From Legionella genomosp. 1 (lineage in GTDB: Bacteria > Pseudomonadota > Gammaproteobacteria > Legionellales > Legionellaceae), in the NCBI GenBank assembly GCA_945889365.1, contig CAMDBQ010000003.1, positions 1 to 23,126 on the forward strand: 23,126 nucleotides of DNA, read 5' to 3'. The notes beneath the pieces were generated by a model. That model searched no databases. It was not told the DNA's origin and worked only from the letters and a program-made list of their open reading frames with translations. Positions 15,140 through 23,070 of the stretch are shown here, one piece after another. The translations under genes and the position numbers were made by a program. Every line of letters begins with the position of its first letter. Position 1 is the first letter of the stretch.

Positions 15140-15165
15140 AAAGGGCGCGCGCCGCGTGCCCCTAC
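15139..15165. repeat. REP-like palindrome, copy C (degenerate left foot)
   Basis: The right arm CGCGTGCCCCTAC (15153-15165) is identical to copy B. The left arm AAAAGGGCGCGCG lacks the GTAG foot but keeps GGGCGCGCG. It begins on the last base of the ATPase stop codon and lies in the 38-bp gap before the convergent comM. Confidence 0.65.
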
Positions 15166-15177
15166 ATTGATGTGTGT

Positions 15178-16692
15178 TTACTTTGGTGCTTGTAGTGTTT
15201 GTTTAAACGACAATGCCTGTTGTAAATCCGACAGTTCCAAATGCTCAACATTACGCATATCGGCAATGGTTCGCGCTACTTTTAACAAGCGATGATAAGC
15301 GCGGGCGGATAATCTGAGTCGTTGCAACACCTTGCTTAAAAATTCCTGCTCGGGCTCGCCTAAAACACATACGGTTTCGCAGTCTTTTGCGCTGAGGTTG
15401 GCATTCACACACCCTTGTCTATCCATTTGACGTAATCGAGTGTCTTCAACGAGTTGACGGATTTTAAAGCTCTCACCTTTGGGTGCCAGATTGGGTTGAA
15501 CCAGTTCTTCTTCAGTTAATGCCTGTACCGCAATCTGCATGTCAATGCGGTCAAGCAAGGGCGCTGAAAGCTTGGCCAGGTAGCGGCTGATGCGATCCGG
15601 TGAACATAAACAATTTGCTTTGGGATTGCCCCATTGTCCACAGGGGCAGGGATTCATGGCGGCTAATAATTGGAATTGAGCAGGGAATTCCGTTTGAATC
15701 GCGGCGCGTGAAATGCAGATATAACCTGATTCTAGCGGCTCGCGGAGTGTTTCAAGTACGCTACGATGAAATTCAGGTAGCTCATCTAAAAATAAAATGC
15801 CGTGATGTGACAGTGAAATCTCACCCGGTTTGGGTGGATTACCTCCGCCAACCAATGACACCGATGAGGCGGTATGATGTGGCGATCGAAATGGCGGTTG
15901 ACGCCAGTTTTCAAAGTTAGGCAAGCGGCCCCGGATGGAGTTGATTGCTGCACATTCTAACGCCTGCATTTCAGATAATTCAGGCAATAACGTACTAAAT
16001 CGTTTAGCCAACATGGTTTTACCACTCCCAGGCGGCCCACTTAATAAAATACTGTGACCTCCACAGGCAGCAATTTGCATCGCATATTTAGCATGATGCT
16101 GACCTTTTACATCAGACCAATCCAGTGCGTGATCCGTGCGCCCAATGACGGGTCGTTCAGGTAAGGTTTGCAACGGTGTATCCTGACATAAGTAGCTACA
16201 GACCTCACGCAGATTATCGGCCGCAAGTATACCCTCATGCCCTGCAATGGAGGCTTCTTCTGCATTGGCACAAGCAATAATTAACAGCTTGTCTTCTCGG
16301 TGTGCGGCCAATACTACGGGGATGATTGCAGATACTCCCCGTATCGAGCCATCGAGAGCCAGCTCACCAATGAATTCGTGGGTCGCTAATTTTTGCGGAG
16401 GAATTTGACCTGAGGCTGCAAGGATGCCAATGGCAATGGGCAAATCAAAACCACTGCCCACTTTAGGTACGTCAGCTGGAGCTAAGTTGACTGTGATTCG
16501 ACGGCAAGGAAATTCGAATTGACTATTGATAATGGCACTGCGAACCCGATCTTTACTTTCTTTGACGGCAGTTTCAGCCAGGCCAACAATAGCAAAGGAG
16601 GGCAAGCCATTGGATAAATGGACTTCAACAGAAACAGATTGTGCATGAATGCCAATGGCACTCCGCGTTTTACTAATCGCGAGATTATTCAT
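15178..16692 (-). CDS. comM: ComM/YifB-family Mg-chelatase-like AAA+ helicase
   Basis: This 504-residue protein matches E. coli YifB and Vibrio/Haemophilus ComM in order: an N-terminal S5/Lon-like domain (VEVHLSNGLPSFAIVGL, INLAPADVPK-type stretch), the AAA+ core with GPPGSGKT (residues 219-226), RSPHHTASSVSLVGGG, GILFLDELPEF and NPCPCGQWG, and the C-terminal RLLKVARTIAD. A CxC...CxC set (NPCPCG...NCLCSPD) may bind zinc. ComM is a branch-migration helicase that helps integrate incoming single-stranded DNA during natural transformation. It follows ubiK on the same strand with a 52-bp gap. A GAG stands nine bases before the ATG. Confidence 0.94.
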   Translation of the reverse strand: MNNLAISKTRSAIGIHAQSVSVEVHLSNGLPSFAIVGLAETAVKESKDRVRSAIINSQFEFPCRRITVNLAPADVPKVGSGFDLPIAIGILAASGQIPPQKLATHEFIGELALDGSIRGVSAIIPVVLAAHREDKLLIIACANAEEASIAGHEGILAADNLREVCSYLCQDTPLQTLPERPVIGRTDHALDWSDVKGQHHAKYAMQIAACGGHSILLSGPPGSGKTMLAKRFSTLLPELSEMQALECAAINSIRGRLPNFENWRQPPFRSPHHTASSVSLVGGGNPPKPGEISLSHHGILFLDELPEFHRSVLETLREPLESGYICISRAAIQTEFPAQFQLLAAMNPCPCGQWGNPKANCLCSPDRISRYLAKLSAPLLDRIDMQIAVQALTEEELVQPNLAPKGESFKIRQLVEDTRLRQMDRQGCVNANLSAKDCETVCVLGEPEQEFLSKVLQRLRLSARAYHRLLKVARTIADMRNVEHLELSDLQQALSFKQTLQAPK

Positions 16693-16725
16693 GGATTGGA
16701 CTCTTTATGGAGGTTGGATTTTATA

Positions 16726-16741
16726 CTGTGCGCCCGCACAG
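16726..16741 (-). other. Short GC hairpin between ubiK and comM
   Basis: CTGTGCG and CGCACAG form a 7-bp perfect stem around two bases, just after the ubiK stop and before comM on the minus strand. No T-run follows, so it is at most a weak attenuator or a 3'-end processing barrier. Confidence 0.35.
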
Positions 16742-16744
16742 CAT

Positions 16745-17002
16745 TTATTTTACGTTGCTGTTTTTTTCTTGCAGCAATGCATTGACTTGTGCTTGCAATG
16801 CATCAATTTTTTCACGTGTTCTTGCGAGCACTTTAATTTGCACATCAAACTCTTCACGCGTCACTAAATCCATGCGTGTAAACGTGGCATGCAAAATTTC
16901 TTTAAATTGTTGTTGAATATCCGTTTCCAGATTTTGTAGACTTGCAGGCAAGGCTGAAAAGAGTTTTTTAGCTAGATCTTCAAGCTGTTTAGGTGGGAAC
17001 AT
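16745..17002 (-). CDS. ubiK: Ubiquinone biosynthesis accessory factor UbiK (YqiC family)
   Basis: This 85-residue protein has the YqiC/BMFP pattern: an amphipathic N-terminal helix (QLEDLAKKLFSALP), a central linker with DLVTREEFDVQ, and a C-terminal coiled coil (ARTREKIDALQAQVNALL). UbiK forms a complex with UbiJ at the membrane and is needed for efficient aerobic ubiquinone synthesis. AAGGAA lies seven bases before the ATG. It is divergent from the PII gene and upstream of comM on the same strand. Confidence 0.88.
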   Translation of the reverse strand: MFPPKQLEDLAKKLFSALPASLQNLETDIQQQFKEILHATFTRMDLVTREEFDVQIKVLARTREKIDALQAQVNALLQEKNSNVK

Positions 17003-17058
17003 ACGTTATTCCTTAAGCGTTTAATGCTACAGTGTACCAAAACATAATGAGAATAAAA

Positions 17059-17400
17059 ATGAAAATGATCACCGCAATTATCAAGCCGTTTAAATTGGAC
17101 GATGTTCATGAAGCCCTGATGGAAATCGGCGTGCCTGGCATCACCATTTCCGAAACACGAGGCTTTGGCCGTCAAAAAGGGCATACCGAGTTGTATCGAG
17201 GCGCTGAGTATGTTGTCGATTTCTTGCCGAAGCTAAAAATCGAATTGGCACTGCCTGACAATATGGTCGAAAGCGCGATTGATGCCATATGCAAGGCAGC
17301 CTACACCGGAAAAATTGGTGATGGCAAAATTTTTGTCTATTCGTTAGAGCAAGTTGTTCGTGTGCGCACAGGTGAGACGGGTGGAGATGCGTTGACTTAA
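17059..17400 (+). CDS. glnB: Nitrogen regulatory protein PII
   Basis: This 113-residue signal protein senses 2-oxoglutarate, ATP/ADP and, through uridylylation, glutamine. With ATG 17059 as start, the T-loop tyrosine is exactly residue 51 in YRGAEY, the site modified by GlnD. GFGRQKGHTELYRG and AAYTGKIGDGKIFV are the two PII signatures. A GTG frame opens at 17032 but would add nine residues not found in the family. Features are mixed between GlnB (KLDDVHEAL, VVDFLPK) and GlnK (CKAAYTGK), so the symbol is tentative. No amtB or glnA is adjacent. Confidence 0.93.
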   Translation: MKMITAIIKPFKLDDVHEALMEIGVPGITISETRGFGRQKGHTELYRGAEYVVDFLPKLKIELALPDNMVESAIDAICKAAYTGKIGDGKIFVYSLEQVVRVRTGETGGDALT

Positions 17401-17435
17401 GGGACTGTTCAAGTTATTGTTTTACAGTCCCTAAA
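17397..17435. terminator. Hairpin spanning both convergent stop codons
   Basis: AGGGACTGT (17400-17408) pairs perfectly with ACAGTCCCT (17424-17432) around a 15-base loop. The left arm starts on the last base of the PII stop and the right arm contains the complement of the EVE gene stop (17431-17433). No T-run follows on either strand, so it may act as a shared 3'-end stabiliser or weak two-way terminator. Confidence 0.55.
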
Positions 17436-17892
17436 CGCGTCCTAAAATAAATGCCCACTCCTTCGCTCCAACCGGCATAACCGACAAGCGGTTGCCTTTG
17501 CGCACCAGTGGCATGTTTTCCAACTCTGGATAATGTTTCAACGTTTCCAGTGAAATCATGTGTGTGAATTTTTCTTTAAATTTCACATCAACCATAAACC
17601 AGCGTGGTTTATCGGGGGTGCTGGACGCATCTGGATGGTCGCTATGGGGATCAAATGCTGTGAAATCCGGATAGGCTTCACTGACCACTTCGGCGATACC
17701 AACAATGCCGGGTGGGTTGCAATTGGAATGGTAAAAAAACAGTTGATCGCCTATACGCATGCCATCACGCATAAAATTTCGCGCTTGATAATTACGAACC
17801 CCATCCCACGGGCTAGTTTGTTGAGGTGATTGATGTAAGTCATCAATGCTAAAACAGGACGGCTCAGATTTGATCAGCCAGTAATTTGTCAT
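17431..17892 (-). CDS. EVE-domain protein (DUF55)
   Basis: This 153-residue protein begins NYWLIKSEPSCFSIDDL and continues with WDGVRNYQARNFMRD, GDQLFFYHSN and GIVGIAEV, the standard EVE (thymocyte nuclear protein 1-like) fold pattern. EVE domains are PUA-like folds thought to bind modified bases in DNA or RNA. A stand-alone EVE protein is common in proteobacteria and its substrate is not settled. Its ATG overlaps the stop of the cyclo-ligase gene by four bases (ATGA), so translation is coupled. Confidence 0.92.
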   Translation of the reverse strand: MTNYWLIKSEPSCFSIDDLHQSPQQTSPWDGVRNYQARNFMRDGMRIGDQLFFYHSNCNPPGIVGIAEVVSEAYPDFTAFDPHSDHPDASSTPDKPRWFMVDVKFKEKFTHMISLETLKHYPELENMPLVRKGNRLSVMPVGAKEWAFILGRV

Positions 17893-18446
17893 GGTTTACT
17901 CCAATAAATAGTCTTTTGTGTGATCACCGCCGCCAATGGTACATCCCATGCTGCGGGTTCAATAAAAGGTTGGCGTTGAAATTCATAGGCAACGCCGATT
18001 AGTAAGGGTGGGCGGTGATGCGCCAATGTCCTGTCATAATAACCGCCGCCCATGCCTAAGCGTGTACCGTGTTCATCAAATGCAACTAAGGGCAGAAGAA
18101 TCATATCCAGTTCCTCAGGCATAATGGCCCGTTCACGATTGACATCAGGCTCCGCCACACCAAAGCGATTGATAACAAATGCAGTGTCTGAAGTGGTCGG
18201 TAGAAATAACAACGTATTGCCTGGGTTCATCACTGGAAAATAATAAGTTTGACCCGGCAACCGGGTTAAATCACGTAGATCAATTTCACTATTTACAGCT
18301 TTATACAAGGCAATGTGCTTGGCTTGTTGGTATTGAGCAAGTTCAAGAACACGAGCGCAAATACTTGATGAAGCGGTCATTTGATCAGCAAGAGTCAGTT
18401 TTTTGCGTGTTTGCAGACACTCAATGCGGAGCGCTTTTTTATTCAT
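17889..18446 (-). CDS. fau: 5-formyltetrahydrofolate cyclo-ligase
   Basis: This 185-residue enzyme converts 5-formyl-THF to 5,10-methenyl-THF with ATP, recycling folate. The diagnostic motif LGMGGGYYDRTLA is present, preceded by MILLPLVAFDEHGTRLG, with an N-terminal helix LRIECLQTRKKL. In many gammaproteobacteria this gene follows 6S RNA, but here its start overlaps the upstream Rossmann-protein gene by eight bases, so no 6S RNA gene can fit directly in front. Confidence 0.93.
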   Translation of the reverse strand: MNKKALRIECLQTRKKLTLADQMTASSSICARVLELAQYQQAKHIALYKAVNSEIDLRDLTRLPGQTYYFPVMNPGNTLLFLPTTSDTAFVINRFGVAEPDVNRERAIMPEELDMILLPLVAFDEHGTRLGMGGGYYDRTLAHHRPPLLIGVAYEFQRQPFIEPAAWDVPLAAVITQKTIYWSKP

Positions 18447-19275
18447 TGAGTAGCGTCCTTAACGCACTCAAGGTTCCACTATCAAGATGAGTTAACGGCA
18501 AGGTTGCCAGGCCTGCCGCTTTATATAATGCCGCGATATGTGGTGTTTTAATGGCGTGCAAATGTTGACTGATGGTATTCACATCGCCACGTGCCAAAGG
18601 ACCGGTTAAGGCGTCTGTGGTGTGGTCTGTGTTTTGAATATTTGTCAGGCTGCTTTGCATCATGCGTTCTGTCATTCCCTTCGCTTGCAACGCAGGCAGT
18701 CCTGCCTCAATAAATAATTCCATAGCACAGCCTGCTAACGTGACCACGTAATTGGAAGCCATAACCGCAGCCGCGTGGTAGGTGCTTTTTTTCGACGCTG
18801 TAATGGGCGTCACACGCGCACCCCTGTTGGTAAAAAGGGTGGTTAATAGACGAACGGCCTCTTCATCACCTTCGACCACGCAATCACAACTCTGAAAAGC
18901 ATCGGCCTGCAACTGATTGTTCCGGAAAGCCCGCAGCGGATGAATGCTGGCGACAAGACAGCCTTTTTCTTTCAACGGCGTTAATACATCCGAGCCCAGC
19001 GCGCCACTGCAATGCACGACAATACCGCTCGGGTTTGCCCATTTTGTAACAACGGTCGCAATGCTATCATCTGGCGTAGTAATGAAGGTGAGGTCAACAA
19101 CCGGTAGGTCGGCCAATGTTGTTATAGCCGTACCAGAACCTATTTCAATCACGGCTTTTACAGCACTGTCAAAGCCGTGATTGCAAACAGCAACCAGTTG
19201 ATTGTCACGTAAAGACATAAGGGATAAGGCCAGATTTTTACCTAGCCGACCCGCACCAATGATGTTGAATCTCAC
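18439..19275 (-). CDS. Rossmann-fold/DUF2520 protein, predicted NAD(P)-dependent oxidoreductase
   Basis: This 278-residue protein has an N-terminal dinucleotide-binding fingerprint GAGRLGKNLA (residues 7-16). It is followed by LTFITTPDDSIATV and VHCSGALGSDVL, and a helical C-terminal DUF2520 domain with KSTYHAAAVMASNYVVTL and LTGPLARGD. It resembles the pyrroline-5-carboxylate reductase/6-phosphogluconate dehydrogenase-like superfamily. The substrate is unknown. The start is GTG (19273-19275) with AGAGG six bases upstream. It leads a run with overlapping reading frames through to the EVE gene. Confidence 0.88.
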   Translation of the reverse strand: MRFNIIGAGRLGKNLALSLMSLRDNQLVAVCNHGFDSAVKAVIEIGSGTAITTLADLPVVDLTFITTPDDSIATVVTKWANPSGIVVHCSGALGSDVLTPLKEKGCLVASIHPLRAFRNNQLQADAFQSCDCVVEGDEEAVRLLTTLFTNRGARVTPITASKKSTYHAAAVMASNYVVTLAGCAMELFIEAGLPALQAKGMTERMMQSSLTNIQNTDHTTDALTGPLARGDVNTISQHLHAIKTPHIAALYKAAGLATLPLTHLDSGTLSALRTLLNE

Positions 19276-19563
19276 GTCGGCCTCTTAATTTACAAATAAA
19301 TACTATAACACAAATCAACTGCATCCAACTTCGTGCAGCCATTCTGGTGCAGTACCAGTTGCTGGATCCTCCGCCTTCGAGGGGACGACAGGCATCAAAC
19401 TTGTGGGTAATGATAAGGGTGGATCGGGTCGATTTTTCACATACACGGGTTGGATGGCGATAAAACGCAGGCTCAAGCTGTCTCCCATGTTATAAATTCC
19501 GTACTGACACAGCCACATTTTCGCGGTATCATCTCACTTCAACTATTTTATTTGCGCGCCCCC
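19276..19563. other. 288-bp gap with one doubtful small frame
   Basis: Between the GTG of the Rossmann protein and the chosen psd start there is no recognised gene. On the minus strand, 19315-19488 could encode 57 residues (MGDSLSLRFIAIQPVYVKN..., ending EWLHEVGCS) with a weak GGA upstream and the right position to lead the downstream minus-strand run. It is Pro-rich and unlike anything I recognise. The gap must also hold promoters for both directions, but I could not place either with confidence. Confidence 0.3.
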
Positions 19564-20403
19564 ATGCCCAGAGACCATATAAAAACAGCTCCTCAATTCA
19601 TGATCCCAAAGCGGGCCTTAAATGCCTTCGCAGGTTTCATGGCCAGCATCAAAATCCCAGCAATAAAAAACCATCTTATTCGCAATTTTATTAGAGATTA
19701 TGATGTCAATATGAGTGAAGCCATAGAAGAGTCTATTGAGCACTATGCTTGCTTTAATGATTTTTTTATCCGCCATCTAAAGCCTGAATGCAGACCGATT
19801 GCCCAGGTTGACATTGTCTCTCCCGTTGATGGGGCTGTCAGTGAAATCGGTGCGATTACGGCTGGAAAAATGCTGCAGGCGAAAGGACGTGAGTATACCG
19901 TCAGGGAGTTATTGGCTAGCGATGAGCTCTACTCTCAATTTGAAAACGGCCGTTTTGCAACACTTTATTTGTCACCAAAAGATTATCATCGGATTCATAT
20001 GCCGATTGATGGGACGCTGAAAGAAATGATTTACGTCCCAGGTAAGTTATTTTCTGTTCAACCGACAACAGCCCGTGTGATCCCGCGCTTATTTGCACGT
20101 AACGAGCGGTTGGTCGTATTTTTTGATACATCAGCGGGGTTAATGGCAATGGTTTTGGTTGGCGCTGCTATTGTAGGTGCAATCGGCACGAACTGGCATG
20201 GCGATCTTCGCCGTGGTCGTAAACGCGAACGTTTTGTCTACTCTGGTGATACAGTATTGAAAAAAGCCGCCGAGATGGGTTACTTTAAATTAGGATCGAC
20301 GGTTGTTCTGTTGTTCGCTGATGGACAGCGTGTTCAATGGAGCAGTGATGTACACGCAGGGGAGACAATCCGTCTTGGGGAGGCCTTGGCGGTGATCAAA
20401 TAA
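19564..20403 (+). CDS. psd: Phosphatidylserine decarboxylase
   Basis: About 280 residues from ATG 19564. The frame opens at TTG 19450, but the first 38 residues do not look like Psd, whereas MPRDHIKTAPQFMIPKRALN aligns with the start of E. coli Psd. Catalytic features are present: the Asp in SPVDGAVS, the His in YHRIHMP, and FKLGSTVVLLF, where the LGST serine is the self-cleavage site that makes the pyruvoyl prosthetic group. The enzyme makes phosphatidylethanolamine at the inner membrane. No good ribosome site precedes the ATG, so the start is the weak point. Two exported-protein genes follow closely on the same strand. Confidence 0.93.
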   Translation: MPRDHIKTAPQFMIPKRALNAFAGFMASIKIPAIKNHLIRNFIRDYDVNMSEAIEESIEHYACFNDFFIRHLKPECRPIAQVDIVSPVDGAVSEIGAITAGKMLQAKGREYTVRELLASDELYSQFENGRFATLYLSPKDYHRIHMPIDGTLKEMIYVPGKLFSVQPTTARVIPRLFARNERLVVFFDTSAGLMAMVLVGAAIVGAIGTNWHGDLRRGRKRERFVYSGDTVLKKAAEMGYFKLGSTVVLLFADGQRVQWSSDVHAGETIRLGEALAVIK

Positions 20404-20419
20404 AAGGAGTTAGATTGAT

Positions 20420-21169
20420 ATGCTTAAAGGACTAAGTGTGATGCGCTTGCTATTATCCTGTTTTATTTTACTCGTTGAGCCAAATTTAGTATTTGCACTG
20501 CAACCCATCTTTACATTCACAACAGGTGCTTCTATCTCGCAATTAGGGCAAGCCGAATCGTTTAGACCATTAGACCTCTGTAGCTATCACTATAAACCGA
20601 ACAGCTCAAATGCCACCAATATGCTGTGGGGCGGCTTTGCAGGCTCTGAAGTCATGGGTTCTTCGTCGTGGAAATTCATTGCAGGATTGGGCTATTATCA
20701 ACCGAATTCCCTATCTACAAAAGGTACCTTAACCCAAGGGGTTGACTCAGCATCTGATGAGACCTATAGCTATAAATATCAGACACAAAGCCAACAATTG
20801 TTAGCTGAGGGTAAATTGTACTGGATTGCAAAAGACAAGATTCAGCCTTTTTTGATGGTGGGCATAGGGGGGGCTTTAAATAAAACATCTGATTATCAAA
20901 CGAGCGTGTCGCCTTTTATCGAATTTACCCCTTCATTTTCTAATCACACGAACACCAGCTTTACCTATGCAATAGGACCTGGGATCGATATGGGCCTATC
21001 TAAATCGTTCAGAATAGGCTTGGCTTATCGCTTTACAGATTTAGGGTCGGCAAATACCGGTAGTGCTCAAATAGATGCGATACCCATTTCAAGTACGCTA
21101 AAACAATCACACTTATATGCCAATCAAATTCTTGCTCAATTCACATTTATCCCATCGATGAAGGATTAA
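20420..21169 (+). CDS. Outer-membrane beta-barrel protein
   Basis: This 249-residue protein has a signal peptide (hydrophobic core LLLSCFILLVEPNLVFA, likely cut after Ala26). The mature part alternates polar and aromatic/hydrophobic residues in short strands (FIAGLGYYQP, PFLMVGIGGALN, SFTYAIGPGIDMGL, FRIGLAYRFTDLG, ILAQFTFIP), the pattern of an 8-stranded OmpW/OmpA-like barrel. A Gly-rich hinge and long extracellular loops are visible. AGGAG lies ten bases before the ATG and 16 bases separate it from psd. The next gene follows after three bases, so the two exported proteins are likely co-expressed. The exact family is not recognised. Confidence 0.72.
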   Translation: MLKGLSVMRLLLSCFILLVEPNLVFALQPIFTFTTGASISQLGQAESFRPLDLCSYHYKPNSSNATNMLWGGFAGSEVMGSSSWKFIAGLGYYQPNSLSTKGTLTQGVDSASDETYSYKYQTQSQQLLAEGKLYWIAKDKIQPFLMVGIGGALNKTSDYQTSVSPFIEFTPSFSNHTNTSFTYAIGPGIDMGLSKSFRIGLAYRFTDLGSANTGSAQIDAIPISSTLKQSHLYANQILAQFTFIPSMKD

Positions 21170-21172
21170 AAA

Positions 21173-23023
21173 ATGAATAAAAAATTCAAATGGATAATGC
21201 AGTTTTTGATTTGCTCTCTGTTGGGTATAAGCAGCACAATTGGTTATACAATGGTATTTAGTATTGTTCCTAAAGCAGGCACATCATTACCAACACATGT
21301 GACTATCGGAGGTAGTGCAAAAGCACTATATACGGTCACCAACACTACTGGCAGCTCTCATACGGGAAATTATATTAAATATCTTCCTCCAAACACGACT
21401 CAGGTGACGGTTGATGGAGCGTATCCAGACCTTTGTGGTGCTACGTTTCAGCTTGCATCCACGGCTAGTTGTACTTTGGAATTAAGTGTAATCGGTCCTG
21501 TCAGTGCTAACGATCCAAATCCTCGCCATCATCTTTTTGCTTGTTTAGGCGGTTGTGTAACTTGTTGTGCAGGAACGAACTTCCCATTGAATGTGACATC
21601 AGAGAATCCTGTCTACACAGCCATTGTTGATGCCGGTAGCAGTGGGACTCGCCTCTCTTTTTTCAAGGTAGTCCCAGGAAATGGTGGTTACCCCATTATT
21701 GATAAAATTGATCCTACCTTCGAAAACGATGATGACGGCATCAATGACTTTCTCAATGGCAATGGATCCATTGATGCGCAGAAGCCATTGCCAGTTGGTT
21801 GTCCAGGGTACCTCAACTTAAATCAACTCGATGTTGAGGCCTGTGTTATTCAGCCGCTGTTAATCCAACTTGATGGGGCAATTGATGCCCTAAATAATAG
21901 CAATCCTGGTTTGAATCTGAATCAGTCACAGGTGAAGGTTGAACTGTTTGCCACAGCAGGAATGCGCACAGAAGATGAGCGAAATGGCGGAGGCAAAACA
22001 ACAGAACAAATTCTTGAATATTATAATCAGATGAAGACTTACGTTGCCCAATGGGGATATGGCGTAGATGAATTCAAAACAATCAATGGTAATAGCGAGG
22101 AAGGTGTCTGGACTTGGGTCAATCTAAACGACTATTACTACAATAGTTTTGGCGGCAATACCACTGTAAGTCCAGCTGTTCAAGCCCCGGTCGGAGATTT
22201 TGAAGTGGGTGGCTCGTCAATGCAAATAGCCTTTCCAACCGGCACCACCCCAAGTGACGCAGCGAACGTCTACCCGGTGTCAATCAATGGTTATACATTT
22301 AACGTCTACAGTAAGTCCTTCCTGGGGTTGGGAGGGGATGATGCTCGCAAGTATGTCAAAGCTAATAATTACAGCAGCAATAATGGAGGGGTTGTGTGTT
22401 ATGCAGCCAGTGCGACGTCGTATAACACTAGAGAAGCAAGTGGTATTCAACTATACCCAAGCAACCAGGTGTCTTCAGCCTATCCATTTCCGTCCAATAC
22501 TGGCAACGTCAATACACCATGGACCACAGTTCCGGTTGGTTCCCTCCTGCTTGTAGGATCCCCAGTTTATAACAATGCTTCTTGTTCTGCCTTGTACGAC
22601 ACGAGTGTAAATCAAGTGACCTCTCTAGTGAGGAATAATTATGGCACGTTTAATGAGGGCGCGATGGCGACCATGTCGTCATTCAAAACTGCTTTACAAG
22701 CCAGTAATTCGCCATTTGTGGGTATTGATACTTTCTTCTATACAGCAGCTGAGGTGGGCTATACTCCCCAAACTGGTTTTGCTCCATCAGTCTTTCAAGC
22801 ACATCTTCAGGATTATTGCACTACTGGTACTGTGGCACCCACACCTAGAAAGCAAAACGTTTGTCCCAATGGAAACTTTATGAACACCTATTTATTTGGG
22901 TCTTCGGGATTGTTTACGGCGAGTAATGCAATCTTCGCCGGCGTCCTGGATCCAGAAGATTCTGATGATAATACGGTCCTTACCTGGACCAAGGGCTACC
23001 TTCTTTTGAAATATGCAAAATGA
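21173..23023 (+). CDS. Secreted two-domain ecto-NTPDase (GDA1/CD39 apyrase family)
   Basis: This 616-residue protein has a signal peptide (about residues 1-25) and an N-terminal Cys-rich beta domain (about 26-142, with SIVPKAGTSLPTHV, YTVTNTTG and ACLGGCVTCC) of a kind I associate with exported Legionella-type proteins. The apyrase domain follows from about 148. ACR1 is IVDAGSSGTR (151-160), ACR2 FATAGMRT (259-266), ACR3 GNSEEGVWTWVNLND (306-320) with the catalytic Glu, ACR4 GDFEVGGSSMQI (341-352) and ACR5 YSKSFLGLGGDDARK (379-393). The C-terminal TWTKGYLLL matches the family end. Such enzymes hydrolyse nucleoside tri- and diphosphates; L. pneumophila uses one (Lpg1905) for growth in host cells. 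ACR4 has Glu where Asp is usual. AAGGA precedes the ATG. Confidence 0.88.
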   Translation: MNKKFKWIMQFLICSLLGISSTIGYTMVFSIVPKAGTSLPTHVTIGGSAKALYTVTNTTGSSHTGNYIKYLPPNTTQVTVDGAYPDLCGATFQLASTASCTLELSVIGPVSANDPNPRHHLFACLGGCVTCCAGTNFPLNVTSENPVYTAIVDAGSSGTRLSFFKVVPGNGGYPIIDKIDPTFENDDDGINDFLNGNGSIDAQKPLPVGCPGYLNLNQLDVEACVIQPLLIQLDGAIDALNNSNPGLNLNQSQVKVELFATAGMRTEDERNGGGKTTEQILEYYNQMKTYVAQWGYGVDEFKTINGNSEEGVWTWVNLNDYYYNSFGGNTTVSPAVQAPVGDFEVGGSSMQIAFPTGTTPSDAANVYPVSINGYTFNVYSKSFLGLGGDDARKYVKANNYSSNNGGVVCYAASATSYNTREASGIQLYPSNQVSSAYPFPSNTGNVNTPWTTVPVGSLLLVGSPVYNNASCSALYDTSVNQVTSLVRNNYGTFNEGAMATMSSFKTALQASNSPFVGIDTFFYTAAEVGYTPQTGFAPSVFQAHLQDYCTTGTVAPTPRKQNVCPNGNFMNTYLFGSSGLFTASNAIFAGVLDPEDSDDNTVLTWTKGYLLLKYAK

Positions 23024-23052
23024 ACTCGCAAAACATAGAGAGTATATCGTCT

Positions 23053-23070
23053 TCCCAGCAAAGGCGGGGA
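23053..23070 (+). repeat. Hairpin after the NTPDase gene
   Basis: TCCCAGC (23053-23059) pairs with GCGGGGA (23064-23070) at six of seven positions around AAAG. The sequence resembles the widespread ATTCCC...GGGAAT intergenic palindromes. It lies 30 bases after the stop and may serve as terminator or be a degenerate repeat; no T-run follows. Confidence 0.35.

Noticed and set aside
16990..17058. Possible sigma-54 promoter for the PII gene
   Set aside because: No TGGC-N7-TTGC pattern is found in the short gap before the gene.
18447..18500. Expected 6S RNA gene next to the 5-formyl-THF cyclo-ligase gene
   Set aside because: The upstream gene overlaps the start of the cyclo-ligase gene; there is no room for an RNA of about 180 bases.
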